Positions 11,258-23,214 of a stretch of DNA of 64,000 nucleotides are shown here, one piece after another. The DNA lies in the NCBI GenBank assembly GCA_009823505.1, contig VZQC01005680.1, positions 6,129,889 to 6,193,888 on the forward strand, read 5' to 3'. The notes below the pieces were generated by a model. That model was not told where the DNA came from and searched no databases. It worked only from the letters and a program-made list of their open reading frames with translations. The position numbers and the translations under genes are program-made. The stretch is from Rhizomys pruinosus (Eukaryota > Chordata > Mammalia > Rodentia > Spalacidae). Position 1 is the stretch's first letter. Each line of letters starts with the position of its first letter.

Positions 11258-11527
11258 TTTTTTTTTCTTTTTTTTTTTTAATTTTTTTTTTTAAATTTTA
11301 TTTATTTCTGTATGTGTATGAATGTACTGTCTGCATGCAGGTTTGTGCATCCGTGTCGTGCAATGCCGCGGAGGTCAGAAGAGGGTGTCGGATTCCCCTG
11401 GAACTGGAGTTCTCCTGGAATTGGAGTTTCAGACGGCTCTCAGCCGCCATGTGGGTGCTGGGGATCGAACCTGGGTCCTCTGTAAGAGCGGTCGGCGCTC
11501 TTAACCGCTAGGCTATCTCTCCAGCCC
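11258..11527 (-). mobile_element. Young B3-type SINE with perfect 15-bp TSD
   Basis: A full-length duplication-subfamily copy. The flanks TGATCTTACATTTTC at 11243-11257 and 11528-11542 are identical, which fixes both ends and shows L1-type retroposition. Confidence 0.93.
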
Positions 11528-11823
11528 TGATCTTACATTTTCAACCTAGAGTCTACAGTGGGTGGGTTCCAGTCTATTCCTGAGATGCCCTGCAGGCATC
11601 AGTGCTGCTGTCCGCATGCAAAGTGCTCCTCCTCTTCTGGCTTCTTCTTAATGGTGCTAGTATCCAAGGCCACCCATACTCTCTGTGTTCTTAGCTTTCA
11701 GCTTGCCTGACCCCTTTCTAGACAGAAGGCACATTTTCCACATCTTTTCATTCCATTTCCCCCCCCTTGAATCTCACTCACTCTAAATCTGGCTTAAAAC
11801 AGTTGTCAAAAACATTGTCACAG

Positions 11824-11975
11824 GTGGGGTGTGGTGGCACACGCCTTTAATCCTAGCACTTGGGAGGCAGAGGCAGGCAGATCTTTGTGAGTTAAAGGCC
11901 AGCCTGGTCTACAGAGTGAGTTGCAGGATGGCTGGTGCTACAGGGAGACCCTGTCTTGAAAAGACCCCCCCCCAA
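11824..11975 (+). mobile_element. B1 SINE
   Basis: GGTGGGGTGTGGTGGCACACG to CTTGAAAAGACCCCCCCCC, full length. Confidence 0.9.
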
Positions 11976-11984
11976 AAAAACCAA

Positions 11985-12105
11985 CAATGTTGTTACACAC
12001 CTTTGATCCCTGAACTTAAGAGTCAGGTGGGCTCTATGAGCCTGGTCTTCATAGTGAGTTCCAGGTTGGCTGGGGCTACAGAGACCCTGTCTCAAAAAAT
12101 GAAAA
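11985..12105 (+). mobile_element. Second, worn B1 SINE
   Basis: ACACACCTTTGATCCCTGAAC to CCCTGTCTCAAAAAATG. The 5' end is missing, and it follows the preceding B1 closely. Confidence 0.75.
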
Positions 12106-12509
12106 CAAACAGATGAACAGAACAAAAACCCAACCCTGCTGTCATAGACTTTAATTAGTCCATTATTTTAAAATTCAGTCTTACTAAGTAAGAGACAAAA
12201 TGCAGACAGATTCTTTCCCAGAATGCAATATGAATGGCCTCTCTATCCAATTTCCAGTATAGGTCTCATGGAACCCCAGGACACAAGCCTTAGTGCCCAC
12301 ATTTCTATCAGCATTCTGGTCTTCTGGGCTCCTACCACAGTCACCCACTGGGGTGATTACAACATTCGAGGACTTCTTTATTTAGCATTTGTCTCCAAAC
12401 TATTTCAAATTCCTCTCACAAACTGATCCTAAAGGCCTAAAGAACCCTATGTCACATTCAGTCAAAGCAACAGCCTCATTACTTTTCTGAATTAGTTTTT
12501 ATTTCTTTG

Positions 12510-12697
12510 TTTTGTTTTTTAATGTATATGAGTGTTTTTCCTGTTCATTTATAAGTGCGTGCAAGGCCTGCAGAGGCAACAGAGCCTCTGGAACAGGAGT
12601 TAAGATTGGCTGTGAACTGCCATGCTGGGAATTAAACCCTGGTCCCTGTAAGAGCCTCCAGTTCTCTTAACTATTGAGCCATCTCTCCAGTCCCAGC
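12510..12697 (-). mobile_element. Old B3/B2-type SINE, antisense
   Basis: It ends on the right with ATTGAGCCATCTCTCCAGTCCC and carries the tRNA-like GGAATTAAACCCTGG complement. No duplication module. Confidence 0.75.
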
Positions 12698-12704
12698 ATG
12701 ATTT

Positions 12705-13040
12705 TTTTTCTGTGGCTATGATATCTTTCATGAAAAACCTAAAGGAGGAAGAGTTTTTCTTTGGCTCACAGTTTTAGAGGTGTCAGTTCATCATGGTGGA
12801 AAGGCATGTGAAGCAAGCCCTTCACATCATGGCGTTCGGTCAGCAATGGAAGGGATGTGAGCAGGAAGGGACCAGGGATGAAATATCTCCCGACTCCCAC
12901 CTTTAGTATCTCAATTCACCCATCTAGTTCACTTCCCAAGTTTTCCAGAGCCTCTCAAACACCATGCAGCCAGCTGGGTGCTACCTTTGAATACATGAGC
13001 CTTTGTGGGGGACACTTCATATCCGAACTGAAATACTTGG
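12705..13040 (-). mobile_element. LTR-like medium-reiterated repeat, antisense
   Basis: CTAAAGGAGGAAGAGTTTTTC at the left and ACATGAGCCTTTGTGGGGGAC at the right, the same family as 10125-10480. Confidence 0.65.
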
Positions 13041-13784
13041 AGTATAGTTTGTGATATTGGCCCACAATACAAAATATTATTCAGTGGTACAAAATTCTGC
13101 ACATTAGTTATTTGTGAGTAGTAGTTGATACAACCATAATAAATGTATTGTCATAAGTATTTTACATCATAGTATTATCATTAAAGTTTGAGGAAGCATC
13201 TGACCTTCATATTGAATGGATTTTCATGGTTCTTTCATTTTCCTATTAAGAAGATAACATTTCTTGAAACTTTATTAAAAGTTGATTCTCTGATAAGACA
13301 GCCTGCTTGGTTGCATGATGGTATTCACAGCTGAGGTTAAAATTCCCTCATTATAATGACAGCTGGAGGGGAAGAATATAAGCTAAGGATTAAAGGAGCT
13401 GTGATGCTTGTATTTGTGCTGTATTTAGTAGCTCTGTCCAATGGCTTTCCTTCACACATAGAGGAAAGTCCCAGTGTGAGCTTCTGTTTCCTTGTTTCTA
13501 CTTCCCTGAAATAGAGAACTTATTTTTGTAGGCTATTTCATAGTATTATATGTATATCTTAAAACACACAAGAATGGTTACTCATTATGCCTTGCAGATC
13601 TAAATGAAACAAGGGTGGTACAGATGACAAGATGGACCTCCTTAAAACATGGATAGCAAGACTCATTGTGAAAAGGACTATTTTCTATAAAAGTTGAGGA
13701 TGTGAATTATGACTATTTGACCTCTAATTAAGAATGTGTGTTGATTTGCTGACTTCTTAGGAAAGTATTTTATTTTAAAAGTTG

Positions 13785-13832
<48 letters not shown>
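13785..13832. repeat. (AT)n microsatellite
   Basis: About 23 AT units, 275 bp upstream of the first exon. It could vary in length between individuals. Confidence 0.93.
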
Positions 13833-13835
<3 letters not shown>

Positions 13836-14106
13836 CTTTTGATTAGAAAGAGTATTCAAGTTAGCAAAAGATCCCTTCTGTACTACAACTTGTTGTATGA
13901 GAACCTAGGGCTCACATTTTATTTACTTGAGTGAGGACAAGTGGTGATTTGGTCTTTTTCTCTGTGAGGCCTTATTTGACCAAGTCACTTGGATATTTAT
14001 CGCTTATGTTTTAAAGAGCTATATGAATGCTGAGTGCTATGGTTAAAAGATGTTACCATGTAAGGTTTGGTTTTAAGTTCTGTTCCTTTTCTGTTTCTAT
14101 CTATAG

Positions 14107-14210
14107 TTTGGAAGAACTGAAGTGATTGATAATACCTTAAATCCTGATTTTGTAAGAAAATTTATCCTGGACTACTTTTTTGAAGAAAGAGAGAATCTTC
14201 GTTTTGACTT
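14107..14210 (+). CDS. Cpne8: Copine-8 internal exon A (C2A domain, partial gene)
   Basis: This 104-base exon opens at a codon boundary after the acceptor ...tctatctatag and ends two bases into a codon before the donor GTAAGT. It reads [19 protein letters not shown] and on through [13 protein letters not shown], a highly conserved part of the first C2 domain of copines. Copines are cytosolic proteins that bind phospholipid membranes in a calcium-dependent way through two N-terminal C2 domains and carry a C-terminal von Willebrand A-like domain. From the known protein this exon starts near residue 60. Read with the two exons downstream, the wording fits CPNE8 better than its close paralogue CPNE5. 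Exon numbering is not assigned. The frame is open throughout with no damage, so it looks functional rather than a processed copy, and the flanking introns confirm that. Confidence 0.88.
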
Positions 14211-15152
14211 GTAAGTTATACTAAAACCTGATATATTTTAAAAATTGACTACTAAAGATTGATAGCACAGGTTTGAAATGTGTGTTTGGTTCCCCAAGGG
14301 CTAGGCTTCTCTGCAGAAAACCAGAATCTGTCTATTAGCCTGTGGTTGAGCATTGAATCTTTGGGGTTTTCAGCTGTGTGCTTTGAGCAGGTGAGTGGAC
14401 ACCTGAGCTGTGCTGGGGAGTGCAGGTAGGCGCTCGCTCTCTCAAACCTGCCTGTGCCCCCAGTGGGTTCCTTCAAACTCAGTGTGTTCCTGGAGAACAC
14501 GTCCAGTTAACAGGGCTATTGTGTCTCTCCTCCAGGCTTGTTAGCCCAGCACTGTATTTCTGTCCTATGATGACTTCCCTGGATCCCTTGAAGTCTTGAA
14601 GGCCCAGGGTGGGAGAGCTAGAATTTTTAGTATTTTATGCACTTTTCTTATTTTGATATGGAATCAAGCATATTAAAGTGCAATTGGCAAGCTAACCTTC
14701 CTGTCAGTGGAGAACATGGAAAGTTTGCTTCTAAGGTGCTACTGATTATATCCCAGTCTTGGTTCCACAGTGAGAGCTGTGGGACTGGGAGGACCTGAAC
14801 ACTGGTAGACAGAAATCTCCTGGGGGGAGACCTAAAGTAATACACATTTATATATAATATGACCTGTGTAATGTAATATAATATTTGCTTTGAATATCAA
14901 AATTATTACTATTTATGAATATTTATGAATATCACAAGTATTTAAAAAGATCAACACCTTTAAATCATTGGAAAATGATGCCATTTTCTTAGTATTTATA
15001 AATATTTTTGATAATACAAGTTATCAATATCTTATTTGAAATAGTCCTAAATATAAAAATATGAAGTTCTTTGCTATTAGTAATTGTTCTAAATTTCTTC
15101 TGAAGTAGAATAAAATAACCAGCAGTGCTTTTGGTTAAAAAAAAACGTGCAA

Positions 15153-15301
15153 GCCAGGCGTGGTGGCGCACGCCTTTAATCCTAGCACTTACTTGGGAGG
15201 CAGAGGCAGGAGGATCTTTGTGAGTTCAAGGCCAGCCTGATCTACAGAGTGAGTTCCAGGACAGCTGGGGCTACAAGGAGACCCTGTCTCAAAAAGACAA
15301 N

Positions 15302-15331
<30 letters not shown>
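15153..15331 (+). mobile_element. B1 SINE with long poly-A containing an N
   Basis: GCCAGGCGTGGTGGCGCACG to CTCAAAAAGACAA, an N at 15301, then about 30 A. The N marks uncertain homopolymer length. Confidence 0.9.
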
Positions 15332-15334
<3 letters not shown>

Positions 15335-16080
15335 CAAAGTGTAGTAACAGCACTTTTCTTTCGAGAGTGCTAGACATTCATCAAGCCAAATTTATTATGT
15401 ATTTCTTAAAACTTCTTTCCAAATGATAAAATGAGTTTAAAGAGAGGCAAACCTGGAGCTTGTCATGGCTTCTGACTATGTTGACCACTGAAGCCACAGG
15501 GCTGTTACTCAAAACTCAATGAAAATCATGTGGCACGTGCCCAGTGTCCACCTTGCTCAAGCTCCAGCCGTGACTATCTGTGCGTTCCTTCCCTCTCTGC
15601 ATCACGGGAGCCCCTAACCTTCCCCTCTCATCTTATCCTAAAACCAGCCACTATTTCACGATTCTTTGTTTCTCTTTTCTTTCTCTCTTTCTCATTTATT
15701 TACATTATTTTCTCTCATGTAAAAGTAATGAATAGTTCTCATAAGCTTTAAGTGATTCAAGTATCTGAAAAAATTCCTGTAATCCCAATTTAAAAAAAGA
15801 AGCTATAAATGATTTGACTTAGAAGTTGTTCCATATTTTTCTGTAAACACACATATGCACACACAAACACACATATGCATGTGGAAATTGTAGCAAATGT
15901 ATATTCTTGTGTCTTTAATTTTCCCCATATTTTTCTATGTTACAGAATATCTATATGCTTTTTATTTTGAAGCCTATATGATTTTTATTGATGGGAATTT
16001 TCACTAGTTCCAGTTTCCATTATAATCCCACAGTATTATTGCTGTGTGCAATCCTTTGCTATAGCTATTTAGCATTTTCA

Positions 16081-16110
16081 GATATTCAGAGATATTCAGG
16101 GATATTCAGA
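16081..16110 (+). repeat. Three 10-bp tandem units GATATTCAGR
   Basis: GATATTCAGA, GATATTCAGG and GATATTCAGA stand in direct succession. Confidence 0.93.
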
Positions 16111-16736
16111 GTCACAGTTTGTGATAAAAGGAAACACGTAAGACCATCCATTATCTGTTACAATCCTTGACACAGGCTTGTCATCTCACCGTCTTTCTTA
16201 CCTCTCTGAGCTCTATTCTTTAGCTCTGATGGTGAGAACTGGGATTTGGTTGCTCTTTGCTGACTGGTGACAGTCCCTACCAGGAGACTGCATTTGCAGT
16301 ATTGTGGCCTTCTTTCCTGGTACTTTTGCTTCCTGTCCTGTTCATCCTTCCTTGCCTGATAGGCATTGCTGTATCTGTTTCAGGAGCGTTTATCCCAGTG
16401 TGACAGTAAACTACAAAGGAACAGAAACGAATGTCATCAAGGGGTACACTGGCACTTCTTAACTTACTAGAAAGGACTGTTCTCACAGACACCAAGTAAT
16501 ACTTAAATTGTGAAACAATGTGGAAAACTGATTTAAAGAAAAACACTTTAGGTCTTGAATGTTTTGGGTTAATTTCAGAAATTTGATTGAAATAACATCT
16601 CAATTTTATCTCTCTGAAAAATTAAAACAAGTAGGACTGGAAAGGGTTAACTCCAGAGTATCAAGGGAAGTAGTGAGTCCTTCCTTCCTGTAGTGCCTTT
16701 GTTAGCCCTTTAATTCCTTTTGACTTCTTTTTTAAA

Positions 16737-16943
16737 CATTTTAAAATTTATTTATTTATTTTTTTATGTATATGATTATACTGCCTGAGTATGTAAGTGC
16801 CCGTGGAGGTCAGAACAGGGCGTGGGTTCCCCGTGCTGGAGTTACAAGTAGTTGTTGGCCTCCATGTAGGTGCTCAGAGCCAAACTCCGGTCCTCTGTAA
16901 GAGCAGTCAGTACTCTTAACTGCCGAGCCATGTTTCTAGCCCC
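16737..16943 (-). mobile_element. B3 SINE, antisense, older
   Basis: It ends on the right with GCCATGTTTCTAGCCCC. It has CCGTGGAGGTCAGAACAGGG and a single CCCGTGCTGGAGTTAC module. Confidence 0.82.
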
Positions 16944-17064
16944 TCAACTTCTTTTTATTGGAATATTAAGATTTTTTTTATATAAGTGAAATAAGAAAAT
17001 CATTCATTGCCTGCAAAGGACTCTGTGTTGTTTGGGGTTTAGTTGATTCATCCTGATGTATTTA

Positions 17065-17400
17065 GTGGTTTCTTTTCTTGTTGCTGTGACTAAATATCTG
17101 AGAGAAGAACTGAGGAAGGAATGGTTTATCGTGACTTGTAGTTCAGAGGAGTATAGTCCATGGGGTGAAGTGCGTTGCTGGGAGGGGCTTGGACTTGGAT
17201 GCCAACTCCAGCAGAGATAAGCTCCTGTGTATCTGCACTTCTCCTATTCACCGTTTTATTCAGTCGAGGACCCCAGTGCATGGGATGCTGCTGCCCACGT
17301 TCAGGGGAGGGTCTTCTTTTTTCTTACTCAAGCACCTTTAGACACTCCCTCAAAAGTACATGCAGAGGTGAGTCTCCTAGGTGATTTCAAATCCACTGAA
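17065..17400 (-). mobile_element. LTR-like medium-reiterated repeat, antisense
   Basis: CTTGTTGCTGTGACTAAATATC ... GAAGGAATGGTTTATCGTGAC is the typical left end of this family. The right border is soft. Confidence 0.6.
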
Positions 17401-17481
17401 GTTGATAATGATTCAGCAACACAACTGGTTTAGGAAAGTGAAGAAAGTTAAGTAAAACATAGCTTTGAAAGTATATTATCT

Positions 17482-17560
17482 GGGGCTGTGGGTACAGGTC
17501 AGTGGCAGAGCACTTGCTTGGTGTGTACAAGGCCCTGACCCCACAAAAGAAAGGAATTGG
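17482..17560 (+). mobile_element. ID-type SINE (tRNA-Ala-like)
   Basis: GGGGCTGTGGGTACAGGTCAG, then GCAGAGCACTTGCTTGG and CAAGGCCCTGACCCCACAAAA follow the layout of the rodent ID/BC1-related SINE with minor changes. Confidence 0.75.
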
Positions 17561-17627
17561 GCATTATGGGAGACCTGAGGATGGCTTTCCAAAATATTTT
17601 ACTTAAGTTCAGTTCATAGGGAAAGCT

Positions 17628-17690
17628 GTAAAGAGAGGGGGAGAAAGGAAGGAAGGGAAGGAAAAGAGAGAGAAAAAGAGAGAGAGATTA
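17628..17690. repeat. GA-rich low-complexity tract
   Basis: Purine-only GGGAGAAAGGAAGG-type sequence passing into GAGA units. Confidence 0.85.
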
Positions 17691-18397
17691 TATTCCTGAT
17701 GTCACTGATCCAAATTATTATCATTGTAGTTATGACATAGAAACTTTTGTTCTTATTATTGTTATATATATTTATCAGTTTTTCATCTTAATATTCTCTT
17801 GTCTCCTGGATCTATTTTTGTTACTTGCACACTGATAATATAAATACACTTTATTGCTGTAATTGAAAATTGTTTTGTTATTGGTAGAGAAGGCTGTTCC
17901 ATAATGTTTTTGTGCAAGGTATATAGGTGTCCTCACTGTGCGATGAGGGCAAAGGTGAGAAGAGGTGAGAATGGGCTCTTTCTATCCATTTCTTTCCTTG
18001 GAGACCTAAACTCTGAAAAGGAATTCCTAAGTCCACATCAGACTGACCCAGCAAAGTGTTCCTTTCTCGCTCAGTCAGGTTCTGATAGCTATGAAATGCG
18101 TAATGCTATTGCAGCCTTGTTTGGGAGTATTTCAACATTTCGTGAGAAAAATAAGTTGTTTTCTTTTTTCCAGTTGTCTCAATGTGTCCATTGCACTTTT
18201 CTCCCTTGGTGGAGGGCTTCCCTTAATGGGAAGTTCTAATTTCATGAACTAGCAGTCACTTTTGTTTATTAGAACCATTTGATTTGATTGTCAGGTGACT
18301 TTTAGTTAAAACCTTCTTTTCTTCCTCCCCTCTCAGAACTCTGGTCCCAGGGACATCCAGGGAAGAGGAAAGGACAAGAATGTAGAGGGTGTGGTAG

Positions 18398-18690
18398 GTG
18401 GCGAAGTGGGTTTCTTACCTAAGGACCAGCTTCAAGGGCACCTTGAAATCAGTTTCATGTTCCACAGCTCTCAGAGCATACTTCTGGAACTTGGGTGTGA
18501 TGTTCCCTTCCATTGGCATCCTTAGAGCGGGTGTTCCGATTCTGCCGAGGGGGCCAGATTTGTCCTGCCTTTTTCATAGGCACCCTGTCATCTTGGGGAA
18601 TCTCACTTCTGGTTTTTTCCCAAGGACGGCACAGCCAGTTGCCTTCCAAACACTGGATTGGTCACTGAGCCACGGGTGGGTTTGAGCTGT
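18398..18690. other. Unassigned open stretch, both strands
   Basis: Long open frames occur here on both strands (95 codons on +, 64 on -). The minus strand also has a splice-donor-like CTTAG|GTAAGA at about 18413-18423. I recognise no protein family and see no upstream acceptor with coding continuity. It may be an old repeat or a pseudogene fragment. Confidence 0.2.
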
Positions 18691-19149
18691 TAGCTCTGAG
18701 CTGAGCATTATGAGATACTTAGAGTGAGAGTCCATTTTGGGGGGGTAGTTGCAATTCTATAGAGATGGGAGTAATTCCACTCCACATATGTTCCTCTTTA
18801 ATAGAAAATACAATTTTTAAGATCTGCCCAAATCAGATGCTTTACAGTTCATTACTCTCACAGTAAGTTTCAAGCAGGAAGAAGTTAGTGACAAAATAGC
18901 CTTAGTAAAATTCCTATTAGTGACCCACTGGAATGGCTCTCCTGAGGTGTCTGCTGAGCTTCCGGTCTTAACAGACATTCTCTCATATTCATAAACATAA
19001 TGACACAGTGATGTTGACATTGTGGTCATAAAAGTTTCGGTGCTTGTGTTCTGGCCTGTGAGGAGCAGAGAGTTCTGATATTTTTAGAAAAGTTGGAAGG
19101 AAAACTCTAAAGGAGAGAGGCGAGATAACTAATGCCTTGTTGGGTAAAA

Positions 19150-20590
19150 ACACTTGAGAGAATCACATTTATCTAACAATCTATTGACAAATTAAACACA
19201 CAATACCTCTTCAAGAATCCATATACAAAGATGAAGGATGCATATCAAGAAACAGTACCAGATGGGAGAAACCTTCCTTTTGAGTTGTTGGTCAGGGTAG
19301 CCCAAGTGACTCACAAAATTATACAGGCTATTGCCACAGCCTCTCAGAATGGGAAGGTAAGACCCTAATGCTGAAGACAGGACATACTTTGGAGATGGGA
19401 CCTTGAGCAATGAAGCTGGATCTGACCTGGAAACCACTAGCCCTGAATAGCTGTGGAAAGCACTATGCAAGCCACTAAGGGAGATCATCAATCTATGGTC
19501 CAACATCGGCCTCAAGACCAATATCTAAGTCAATGACCAGCATAGCATACGGCATCGGTGTAATAGCATTTCTATCTTAGGGGAAATTAATGGCTGGCCA
19601 ATTGGACTTAAAGCCTATCCGGTGGGAGGAAACTCATGTGTGGTATTCTTAACATAGCCAGAGGCACACAATTAGAAAGGTCACAGATCTTAGACAATTC
19701 TACAAGGTAGACATGTCCCTAGGCTAAGGTAACATCTTACTAACTATAAAAAAGTATCCTTATACTTACAGACAAATATCCCAGACATAGCTCATAAAAG
19801 AAGCTTCTTTTGCACCAGATGAGAATAGTACAGAGTCCCACAACTGAACACACACAGACATGGTCTGTGAATGGCTCATGCCTAGCTGACACATAAACAA
19901 CACAACACATCTACACATAAGACCCAAGCATCATAGCACAAGGACCCAAGAAGGCATTACCTACCTCTTAACTCTCCTCAAAGAAGCTCCTCCATGTAAT
20001 AGGAGACCAGGAACCCAAACGGAGTGGAATGGCCAATCAGTGAAGATTAGGAGTTCTACAGAGTGTGGGTCCATGGACAGGCCACCTATATTCAGCTTTA
20101 TCTACCCAGGGCTCAGGAAACATTGGAGAAGAGGGCGTGGAAAGATTGTTAAGAGCCAGGGAGATGATGTAAGACCATATGGAAATAGAATCCTACAAGC
20201 TCCTATGGACCTACAGCATTGGTATCAGCGTGTACAAGACCCATACAAGCTCAGCTGGACAAAAACCCAGCACAGAACTACAGAAATGGTAGCAGAGCCC
20301 AACCTTGGCTGAGATAATATTGGCAGCAGATGGCAGTTGGGTGAGGAAGACCTGGCCTTCTTTAGAAAAGAGATGCTGGATAGACTGACTGGAGCTCAGG
20401 GGGATGAGCTGGCACTGAGGAGTGAGCTGGGAGAGTAATTTGGTGCAATGGACTCTAGCAAGAATGGCAGAAAGTATGAACTTGGGTTGGAGGGGGAGGG
20501 GCTGCTGGAGGGTGCCAAGGGAGAAGCGGGTATAATGGCACTTAAAACCGACTGAAAAATTATGTATGAAACACATAAAAATTCAATTAA
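19150..20590 (+). mobile_element. L1 3' UTR and 3' end, sense
   Basis: Non-coding sequence that matches the copy at 38890-40145 in several blocks (GACCATATGGAAATAGA, CAGCTGGACAAAAACCCAGC, GGGTGAGGAAGA). It ends in a typical L1 terminus TATGAAACACATAAAAATTC followed by an A-rich tail. This is an old rodent L1 lineage with a long 3' UTR. The left border is uncertain. Confidence 0.6.
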
Positions 20591-20599
20591 AAAATAATG

Positions 20600-20780
20600 A
20601 GCCTAGTGTGGTGGCACATGCCTTTAATCCTAGCACTCGGGAGGCAGAGGCAGGTGTATCTTTGTGAGTTCAAGGCCAGCCTGGTCTATAGAGTGAGTTC
20701 TAGGACAGCTGGGGCTACAGGGAGACCCTGTCTCAAAAAGACCAAAAACAAAAATAAAAATAATAATAATAAAAAGAAAA
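20600..20780 (+). mobile_element. B1 SINE
   Basis: GCCTAGTGTGGTGGCACATG to CTCAAAAAGACCAAAAAC with an AAT-rich tail. It is inserted at the L1 tail. Confidence 0.9.
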
Positions 20781-20786
20781 ACCAGA

Positions 20787-20995
20787 GTTAGGCCTGGGGG
20801 CTCATGAGTGTATTTCCAGTTACTGGGGAGGCCAAGGCAGGAGTGCCTCAAGTTCAAGGCCAGCCTTAGTGAGACTTGATTAAAAATAAAAATAATAATT
20901 AAAGACCGTAGGACTGGGAGGTTCTCCTGGAGAATTTGCTTCGCATCTATATGCAAGAAGGCTGGGGGTTCAGCTTCTAGTACCATAAGAAAAAG
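20787..20995 (+). mobile_element. Worn B1-like and ID-like pieces
   Basis: 20787-20895 keeps GGCCAAGGCAGGAGTGCC and GTTCAAGGCCAGCC. 20905-20995 resembles an ID-type tail with GGGGGTTCAGCTTCTAGTACC. Confidence 0.5.
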
Positions 20996-22396
20996 AAAGC
21001 ATAGAGAAAAATTATGAGCATTTTTAATGCTTTACAAGCTAAGAGATAGATCTAAGATCTGCAGAGAGATCTTGTACATTTCCTGATTTGGGGAGAATGC
21101 TAGCAAAAGAGCTTTGTTAAATAGTTGAAGAGGGCTGTACTTGAAGGTAACATTGTGATGAAAACACTGACTGTCTTCATGTAATTGAACAGCCCATGTT
21201 TTTTCTTTCTAGTCCACTGTAGCCTAGGAGATATTTTCCAGAGTTGAAGGACTTAGCACTGCTTTGCTTTGTAGCTGATGTTATTACATTCATTTTAATG
21301 TTCCTTTTAAATATCTGAAATACTTAATTTCCTGGGTAAGAAATATTTTTGTACTAACATCTGTGGCTCTGCAGTAGAGGTTGACATTTTGCTGCTTTAA
21401 AATTCTGGGCTACAGCTGTTTAAAATAATGAGCACGCCCCAATGTGGAGGACAGTGCTCTGTAATTCTGAGGCAGGTTTTGCATCCTGAAATTTAATGTT
21501 TGCTGGGACATCACTCCCTTGGGAGTAAGTGCTCCTCTGCCCAGCCTCGGTAGCCTGATACACTCAGTGGATGCTTTTCATTTTTTGTTTTAATTTTTCT
21601 TACCATTTTTGATTGAGATGCTTTGTTTTATTATACAATATTTCTTTCTATGTGAGAGAGAACCCTTTAATTAACCTTAAAGAGTGCAGTGTAGGAAGCT
21701 ATGCACAAGGAATGTTAAAGACTGGAGCTGGTACCAATATTTTCTTATTAAAGAATTTGATTATTGACTGGCAATGGTTTCTTCCAGAAACCTTTCAAAA
21801 CGAGCTGCTGAATGACAGTTAATGAGGTCTTCCTGGAATCTCTCCAAGAGATCATTTATGTCCAGTAGCAGCTACTCAAAACCAGAACATATCACAGTCC
21901 CAGGTAAATGCATTCCTCTCTGCAGAAAACACAGTTTCTCTGAGGCCCATGATTAGTGAAAAATAGTTCTGCTGCTTTGGCCACTTTTCATCTACTAGAT
22001 AAGGGGTTATAATGTATATTGGTGACAGCTGTTAACAGACCTACTTGGTTTTTGATACTCAGAGAAGAATGATTTTTAGTTTTTAAGAGCTTTTGAAGTC
22101 ACTAGAGTAGCACTTGGACTGATATTCAGAAAACATAAATTTGAAACGTCTCAAACAACAGGACTCATGCTTGTGAGAATATTAGGGATTTTTGGTTTCA
22201 TGGAAACCAAGTGACCCAGGTTGTAAAATTCTGCTGTTGGGATAATGGGCCACAGATTATTCAGAAACCCCCAAATTTATTGCTTTTTACATCTCATTGA
22301 AAATTGTTCAAATTAATTTTTATGCTTGTGTGTTTTAGGGAACATCTTTAGCTTTATTTTATGGAAATAATTTGAATTTTACATTTAATTTTTCAG

Positions 22397-22436
22397 ATAT
22401 GATGTTGATTCAAAGAGTCCCAATTTGTCCAAACAT
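22397..22436 (+). CDS. Cpne8: Copine-8 internal exon B (40-nt small exon, C2A calcium loop)
   Basis: This very short exon follows the acceptor aatttttcag and precedes the donor GTAAGT. Its first base completes the Leu codon left open by the exon at 14107-14210. It then reads YDVDSKSPNLSKH, ending exactly on a codon boundary. The DVD motif supplies two of the aspartates that in C2 domains form calcium-binding loop 3. The next exon starts with the third Asp of that loop, so the intron cuts through the calcium site. SKSPNLSKH is the copine-8-type version of the loop. Skipping this exon alone would shift the frame. It is too short to be found by ORF length and was recognised from frame continuity and splice sites. 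Confidence 0.87.
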
Positions 22437-22649
22437 GTAAGTTCATATTTTTATGATTGTATATTTTTGATATGATAATTTGTTATTAATATTAATGCTT
22501 ATTTATTTAAGATTTTATGTCCATGACTTTTCGTTTGATGTGATTTTCACACAAAACAAATAACATTTTTAACTAGCTTTTGAATCATGTTTAGAATGAG
22601 CTTATTAAAAGGAAATAGTTTTGGTGGGTAGAGTGGCTCAGTATTTCTT

Positions 22650-22815
22650 TTTTTTTTATTGTTATTAAACTTTTTCCATACATCATACATCATTTCTCAA
22701 TCCAATTTAGAGTCATTTCCCTTTCCATGCCCCCCCCCCACCGGAGTTCATGCACTCTGTCATACATGGCTTGCATCTTTTTCTGAGTCTTTCCGGAGGT
22801 TTTTTTTTTTTTTCA
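22650..22815 (-). mobile_element. L1 3' terminus fragment, antisense
   Basis: Minus-strand sequence has CATGTATGACAGAGTGCATG, a G-rich run and GAAATGATGTATGATG-type termini, then an A-rich tail at 22650. It is the same terminus type as 47300-47450. Confidence 0.75.
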
Positions 22816-23214
22816 AGACTCAGTCTTTCAAATTCTATTTAAGTAGCAGTTCTATTGTATGTTCCATCACATTGAGTTGAAGAAGACAGTGAGACTGGTG
22901 TTCTGGAAGTTTCACAAGGGAAGAACTTGTGCTCCAGGCAGAGCCGTTCCCCCTCCCTCCCCCACTTTCTGGGTGTAGCAAGATGCACATATTCTGGGGC
23001 CAGCCTACTCCAGTTTGTCACATATTCCTCTCTTCAGATCATAGCTGTTACTGTGGTAGCCTTTGCAGTTTGGGAACAGTAGAGGGCCAGAGCTTGGCAG
23101 GTTAACAGTCAGGGAGGATGGGAATGAGGTACTTGGGCAAGATATTAGTGCTCCATCTGCCTACTTATTGATGTGTTAGGAGTGGTTAGACTTTACCAAA
23201 TAGCAAGGTGTATT

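Larger units (their letters stand above)
1..14106 (+). other. Cpne8: Upstream Cpne8 intron (3' part)
   Basis: This is inferred to be intron of the gene whose exon starts at 14107. No upstream copine exon was recognised. Its contents are itemised separately: SINEs, L1 fragments and LTR-like repeats. Stretches in which I recognise nothing are about 236-440, 3770-3950, 4020-4375, 8580-8785, 9090-9820, 10480-11240, 11545-11820, 12110-12510 and 13040-13780. The last part, 13840-14106, is the unique sequence leading to the exon and has a modest pyrimidine-rich tract before the acceptor. Confidence 0.75.
14211..22396 (+). other. Cpne8: Cpne8 intron, 8.2 kb
   Basis: This intron lies between the exons ending at 14210 and starting at 22397, with GTAAGT...TTTCAG borders. 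It interrupts the reading frame after the second codon base. Outside the listed repeats I recognise nothing in 14211-15150, 15335-16735 (apart from three 10-bp tandem units), 17700-19150 and 20990-22396. The 21000-22390 stretch is free of recognisable repeats and of ordinary base composition. Confidence 0.85.
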
